Below are positions 7,534-10,127 of a stretch of DNA of 10,127 nucleotides, piece by piece. The translations under genes were made by a program, and so were the position numbers. Source of the stretch: Chloroflexi bacterium RBG_16_72_14 (GTDB taxonomy: Bacteria > Chloroflexota > Limnocylindria > Limnocylindrales > CSP1-4); contig MGOE01000012.1 of NCBI GenBank assembly GCA_001797035.1, forward strand, positions 8,020 through 18,146, given 5' to 3'. The notes beneath the pieces are model-generated. The model searched no databases, was not told the origin of the DNA, and saw only the letters and a program-made list of their open reading frames with translations. Every line of letters starts with the position of its first letter. The stretch's first letter is position 1.

Positions 7534-7556
7534 GAATGCACACTCCAGCGTCACGG
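7534..7556 (-). repeat. Right arm of a split inverted repeat
   Basis: This is the reverse complement of the arm at 7369-7391: GAATGCACA, spacer CTC, CAGCGTCACGG. Twenty of 23 positions match and the three mismatches are all in the spacer. The two arms bound 188 bases. Flanking bases show at most a trivial 2-base repeat, so there is no convincing target-site duplication. Confidence 0.6.
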
Positions 7557-7634
7557 CTGACGACAAGCCCCGGCGAGGTTCGGGCGGCGGGGGACCCTTG
7601 AGGGCGGCAGGCGCCCCGCTCCGCACCCTCGCTT

Positions 7635-7663
7635 TTGACGGAACGGGCCCGCGTGGGTACCAT
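7635..7663 (+). promoter_or_regulatory. Sigma70-type promoter, probably for greA
   Basis: TTGACG (7635-7640) and TACCAT (7658-7663) are separated by exactly 17 bases, close to the consensus -35 and the TANNNT -10 box of high-GC bacteria. Transcription would begin near 7670-7672, giving a leader of about 105 bases before the greA GTG. Confidence 0.65.
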
Positions 7664-7678
7664 TCCGGCCGATCCACG

Positions 7679-7719
7679 AACCTCGGCGGCGCCGGATGCG
7701 CGCCCGGGGTTCTTTTGTT
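7679..7719 (+). terminator. Terminator-like hairpin in the greA leader
   Basis: AACCTC (7679-7684) pairs with GGGGTT (7706-7711, one G-U). After a small internal loop, GGCGC (7688-7692) pairs with GCGCC (7700-7704) around a 7-base loop. The stem is followed directly by CTTTTGTT (7712-7719). It lies only about 10-40 bases past the predicted start site, so it could end most transcripts early (attenuation) or stop read-through from the left. Confidence 0.5.
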
Positions 7720-7776
7720 CAAACCGACCGAGCGGCGACGCTCCGGCCACGATCCGCACCTTGGGGTCCAGCCCGC

Positions 7777-8241
7777 GTGAACAACAAGACCACCTACATC
7801 TCGAAGGACGGCCTCGACAAGCTGCGCGCGGAGCTCGACGAGATGCTCGCGATTCGGCGCCCCGAGATCGCGCAGCGGATCCACGACGCGAAGGAGCACG
7901 GCGATCTCTCGGAGAACGCCGAGTACGAGGACGCCAAGAACGAGCAGGCGTTCGTCGAGGGCCGGATCCAGACCCTCGAGACGATGATCAAGAACGCCTC
8001 ACTGATCGACGAGAACACGTCGACCGACCACGTCCAGATCGGCTCCACGGTGAAGGTGACCGGCGACGACGGCCCCGAGACGTTCTACATCGTCGGGTCC
8101 GCCGAGGCGAAGCCCGCCGCCGGCCGGATCAGCAACGAGTCCCCGGTGGGGCGCGCGCTGCTCGGCAAGCGCAAGGGTGAGAAGGTCGTGGTCAAGGTCC
8201 CCGCCGGCGACTTCTCGTACACCATCGTCGAGATCAGCTAG
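7777..8241 (+). CDS. greA: Transcription elongation factor GreA
   Basis: A 154-residue protein, close to the usual length of about 158. GreA enters the secondary channel of stalled, backtracked RNA polymerase and stimulates cleavage of the extruded RNA 3' end. The N-terminal coiled coil (about residues 8-76) carries the tip motif HGDLSENAEY (41-50), with the catalytic acidic pair D43 and E46. The C-terminal globular domain shows the family signature ISNESPVGRALLGKRKGE (118-135) and ends in VPAGDFSYTIVEIS. GTG 7777 is chosen because the usual GreA N-terminus (a short polar start, then YISKDGLDKLRAEL) begins there. Only a weak TTGGGG (7761-7766) lies upstream. It has its own promoter and a hairpin leader, so it is probably expressed independently of the sugar operon, and lysS follows 102 bases later. 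Confidence 0.97.
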   Translation: MNNKTTYISKDGLDKLRAELDEMLAIRRPEIAQRIHDAKEHGDLSENAEYEDAKNEQAFVEGRIQTLETMIKNASLIDENTSTDHVQIGSTVKVTGDDGPETFYIVGSAEAKPAAGRISNESPVGRALLGKRKGEKVVVKVPAGDFSYTIVEIS

Positions 8242-8261
8242 AAGACCTCCGGCGCATGGCT

Positions 8262-8280
8262 CGCAGGCGCGCCGCCTGCG
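8262..8280 (+). promoter_or_regulatory. Perfect hairpin between greA and lysS
   Basis: CGCAGGCG (8262-8269) and CGCCTGCG (8273-8280) form an uninterrupted 8-bp stem with a 3-base loop, 20 bases after the greA stop. No T-run follows, so it is more likely a pause or mRNA-stabilising element, or a weak terminator, than a full intrinsic terminator. Confidence 0.45.
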
Positions 8281-8324
8281 CCGTCGGTGAGCGAGTGCCG
8301 GTTCCGCGTTGAGGGTGCCGGCCC

Positions 8325-8333
8325 AGGGAGAGG
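8325..8333 (+). promoter_or_regulatory. Ribosome binding site that sets the lysS start
   Basis: AGGGAGAGG ends 10 bases before GTG 8344. No comparable site precedes the upstream in-frame GTG at 8287, which falls directly after the intergenic hairpin. This supports the shorter lysS product. Confidence 0.65.
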
Positions 8334-8343
8334 CGCAAGCAGC

Positions 8344-9948
8344 GTGGATTGGGCCGACGAACTTGCCGCTTCCGTCGAGGGCCCGCAGGTCGTCAACGAC
8401 TCCAAGACCCCGTCCGGGACCGTCCACGTCGGCAGCCTCCGGGGCCCCGTCATCCTCGACGTCATCACCCGGGCCCTTCGCGCCCGTGGCCTGGAGACCA
8501 CGCTCCTCTACGGCGTGGACGACATGGACTCCATGGACGCCCAGGCGCTGCTCACGCCGGACGCCGTCGAGCGGTACATGGGCGTGCCCCTGGCCCACAT
8601 CCCCGACCAGGCCGGTGACTGCCACGCCTCGTACGCCAGGCACCACGCGCAGACGTTCATCGACGTGTTCGCGGGCCTCGGCATCCACCCCGACCGCTAC
8701 TACTGGATGTCGGACATCTACCCCACCGGGCAGGTGGATCCCTTCATCCGCACCGCGCTGGACCGCGCCGCCGTCGTGCGCGACATCTACCGCCGCGTCG
8801 CCAACGTCCAGCACCCGGACCACTGGCTGCCGGTGGGCATCGTCTGCCCGAGCTGCGGCCGGGTGGGCACGACGATCGCGTCCGACTGGGACGGCGAGAC
8901 GGTGGCGGTGCACTGCCGCCCCGACCTCGTGACCTGGGCGACCGGCTGCGGCTGGACCGGGCGCCTGTCGCCCTTCGGCGGCACGGCGAAGCTGCCCTGG
9001 AACCTCGAGTGGGCGGCCCAGTGGAGCCTGTTCGGCGTCACGATCGAGCCCAACGGCAAGGACCTGGCCACCGCCGGCGGCTCCCGCGACCGCAGCGACG
9101 CGATCGCGCGCGAGGTATTCGACCGCGAGCCGCCGCGCAACTTCCCGTACGAGTTCCTCAACATCGGCGGCAAGAAGATGTCGACCTCCAAGGGCCGAGG
9201 CGCTGCGGCCCACCGGTTCACCGAGGTCGTCCCGCCCGAGCAGACGCGGTTCCTGTTCGTCCGCCACCGGCCGGAGAGCGTGATCGAGTTCGACCCGGAG
9301 GGCACCGACGCGATCCCGCGCCTGTTCGACGAGTTCGACCGGCTGGGCGCCGCGACCGCCGGTCGCGAGGTCAAGGGCGAGCTGCCCTCCGGCCACGCGT
9401 CGATCTTCCGGTACTCGCTGCTTGACCCGGACGCGGACGTCGAGGCGGTCGCCGGGGCGTTCCGGCCGGCCTTCGGCCACCTCGCCCTGCTCGTCCAGGT
9501 GCCGGGCGTGGACGTCGCCGCCCGCGTGGCAGCCGAGAAGGGCGCGCCGCTCACCGACGCCGAGACCGCCGAGCTGGCGACGCGCCTGGCCGCGGTCCGC
9601 GCCTGGCTCGAGGCCTACGCCCCCGACCGCGCCCGGCTCGAGGTCCGGCGCGACGCGCTCCCGCCCGAGGCCGCGGCCCTGGGCAACGACCAGCGCGGCT
9701 ACCTGCGGGCGCTGGCGGACGCGGCGGCCGAGGACGCCCCCGCGACCGGCGAGGCGTGGCATGCGGCGATCTTCGCCGTCGCAGCGGCGAACGGCCTGGA
9801 GTCGAAGGCCGCGTTCAACGCCCTCTACCTCGCGTTCCTCGGCCGGCCCAACGGGCCGCGCGCCGGCTGGCTGCTGGCCAGCCTCGACCGGGCGTTCGTC
9901 ATCGACCGGCTGCGCGAGGCCGGCTCTCCGGTCGGCCTCGCGTCCTGA
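8344..9948 (+). CDS. lysS: Lysyl-tRNA synthetase, class I
   Basis: A 534-residue enzyme from GTG 8344 that charges tRNA-Lys with lysine. It is the class I (Rossmann-fold, archaeal-type) form, not the class II form most bacteria use. The nucleotide-binding HIGH motif appears as TPSGTVHVGS (residues 22-31), and the KMSKS loop as KKMSTSK (277-283). A zinc-type cluster is visible: C168 and C171 in CPSCG, then C191 and C202. The rest (about 300-534) is the alpha-helical anticodon-binding region. Class I enzymes usually begin just before a WADxxA segment; here that is residues 3-7 (WADEL), so GTG 8344 with its ribosome binding site is preferred over GTG 8287, which would add 19 residues without similarity. 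It follows greA and may be co-transcribed with it. The gene ends 30 bases before a convergent gene. Confidence 0.95.
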   Translation: MDWADELAASVEGPQVVNDSKTPSGTVHVGSLRGPVILDVITRALRARGLETTLLYGVDDMDSMDAQALLTPDAVERYMGVPLAHIPDQAGDCHASYARHHAQTFIDVFAGLGIHPDRYYWMSDIYPTGQVDPFIRTALDRAAVVRDIYRRVANVQHPDHWLPVGIVCPSCGRVGTTIASDWDGETVAVHCRPDLVTWATGCGWTGRLSPFGGTAKLPWNLEWAAQWSLFGVTIEPNGKDLATAGGSRDRSDAIAREVFDREPPRNFPYEFLNIGGKKMSTSKGRGAAAHRFTEVVPPEQTRFLFVRHRPESVIEFDPEGTDAIPRLFDEFDRLGAATAGREVKGELPSGHASIFRYSLLDPDADVEAVAGAFRPAFGHLALLVQVPGVDVAARVAAEKGAPLTDAETAELATRLAAVRAWLEAYAPDRARLEVRRDALPPEAAALGNDQRGYLRALADAAAEDAPATGEAWHAAIFAVAAANGLESKAAFNALYLAFLGRPNGPRAGWLLASLDRAFVIDRLREAGSPVGLAS

Positions 9949-9978
9949 GCCCGGGGACTGGGCCTCGCCCGCGGCGCG

Positions 9979-10127
9979 TCAGCCGGGGGTCGGCAGCGCC
10001 CCGATCGCTCCGAGCAGCTCCGTCAGATCCCAGTAGTGGCGGCCGTACGTGATCCGGTCGCCCTCGAAGGCGAACACCTTGCAGGCGTGGACCGTAACGG
10101 CCCACGCCTGCAAGGTGTTCGCATTCG
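9979..10127 (-). CDS. Probable SnoaL/NTF2-like protein, C-terminal 48 residues (5' end outside window)
   Basis: On the minus strand a frame enters from the right edge (codons from 10125) and stops at 9979-9981. Its last residues, VTVHACKVFAFEGDRITYGRHYWD followed by LTELLGAIGALP, match the usual end of SnoaL-like/limonene-epoxide-hydrolase-like cone-shaped domains: a strand VxVxxxxVFxFxGDRI, a strand ending YWD, then a short helix LLxxLGxLP. These proteins range from polyketide cyclases to many of unknown function, so no reaction can be named. The frame overlaps an inverted repeat at 10065-10127, and residues upstream of VTV look less family-like and may be artefactual. Converges with lysS; only 30 bases lie between the stops, with no clear bidirectional terminator. 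Confidence 0.5.
   Translation of the reverse strand, partial: NANTLQAWAVTVHACKVFAFEGDRITYGRHYWDLTELLGAIGALPTPG
10065..10127. repeat. Near-perfect inverted repeat reaching the window edge
   Basis: Left arm 10065-10090 and right arm 10102-10127 match at 25 of 26 positions (the exception is 10069/10123), around an 11-base centre in which CCG and CGG can pair further. The inner 20 bases of each arm (10071-10090, 10102-10121) are perfectly complementary. The repeat may continue beyond the last base. Confidence 0.9.

Larger units (their letters stand above)
7300..7776. other. 477-base non-coding gap between sugar operon and greA
   Basis: I see no credible gene here. The open frames have no recognisable motif, ribosome binding site or typical composition. 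The gap does contain an inverted repeat pair (7369-7391/7534-7556), several short GC-rich stems, a promoter (7635-7663) and a terminator-like hairpin (7679-7719). No clear T-tailed terminator follows the amidohydrolase stop. The best candidate stem there (CGCCGCG 7335-7341 with CGCGGTG 7352-7358, one G-U) lacks a T-run. Confidence 0.6.

Noticed and set aside
7356..7759. Small open frames on both strands in the 7300-7776 gap
   Set aside because: No ribosome binding site, no recognisable domain, and overlap with inverted repeats and a promoter. They look like chance frames.
8287..8343. Upstream GTG 8287 as lysS start
   Set aside because: It would add 19 residues without family similarity. It begins next to the intergenic hairpin and lacks a ribosome binding site, whereas GTG 8344 has AGGGAGAGG and the usual class I LysRS beginning.
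9949..9978. Possible bidirectional terminator between lysS and the convergent gene
   Set aside because: Only 4-bp stems (GCCC/GGGC) are visible and no T-run is present on either strand.
1..10127. CRISPR arrays, tRNA or rRNA genes
   Set aside because: No regularly spaced repeats and no tRNA-like T-arm with matching acceptor stem or rRNA-like segment were seen on reading the sequence.

Overview
The window is very GC-rich bacterial DNA in which nearly all coding lies on the + strand. The lineage is not proven by anything here. The base composition, GTG/TTG starts, a Thr/Pro/Ser/Ala-rich lipoprotein linker and a class I (not class II) lysyl-tRNA synthetase fit a high-GC Chloroflexota (Limnocylindria-like) or actinobacterial genome; I lean to Chloroflexota as inference.

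Left part (1-7299): one compact sugar-uptake and breakdown operon, with genes overlapping or closely spaced. In order: the C-terminal part of a DeoR-type regulator (cut by the window start), a two-SIS-domain sugar-phosphate isomerase/deglycase, a family 4 glycoside hydrolase carrying the CHSV motif reported for alpha-galactosidases, a lipoprotein sugar-binding protein, two ABC permeases and a TIM-barrel amidohydrolase. The first three genes overlap by GTGA junctions. The likely logic is import of an alpha-galactoside-like oligosaccharide, NAD/metal-dependent hydrolysis in the cytoplasm, processing of a (possibly amino-)sugar phosphate by the SIS protein, and control by a sugar-phosphate-responsive repressor. 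No ABC ATPase and no sugar kinase are present, so the importer must borrow an ATPase encoded elsewhere. The role of the amidohydrolase is unknown.

Middle gap (7300-7776): 477 bases with no credible gene but with visible structure. Two inverted copies of a split 23-base motif (7369-7391 and 7534-7556) bound about 188 bases and could be the ends of a small non-autonomous mobile element or paired protein-binding sites. Downstream lie a good sigma70-type promoter (TTGACG-17-TACCAT) and, a few bases after its expected start site, a terminator-like hairpin followed by a T-rich run. The greA leader may therefore be attenuated.

Right part (7777-9948): housekeeping genes greA (GTG start) and lysS, encoding class I lysyl-tRNA synthetase, separated by an 8-bp perfect hairpin. 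The best lysS start is GTG 8344, which has a good ribosome binding site.

Right edge (9979-10127): the 3' end of a minus-strand gene, probably a SnoaL/NTF2-like protein. A near-perfect inverted repeat with 26-base arms runs into the last base of the window. It is either a strong natural hairpin or, quite possibly, a fold-back artefact at a contig end.
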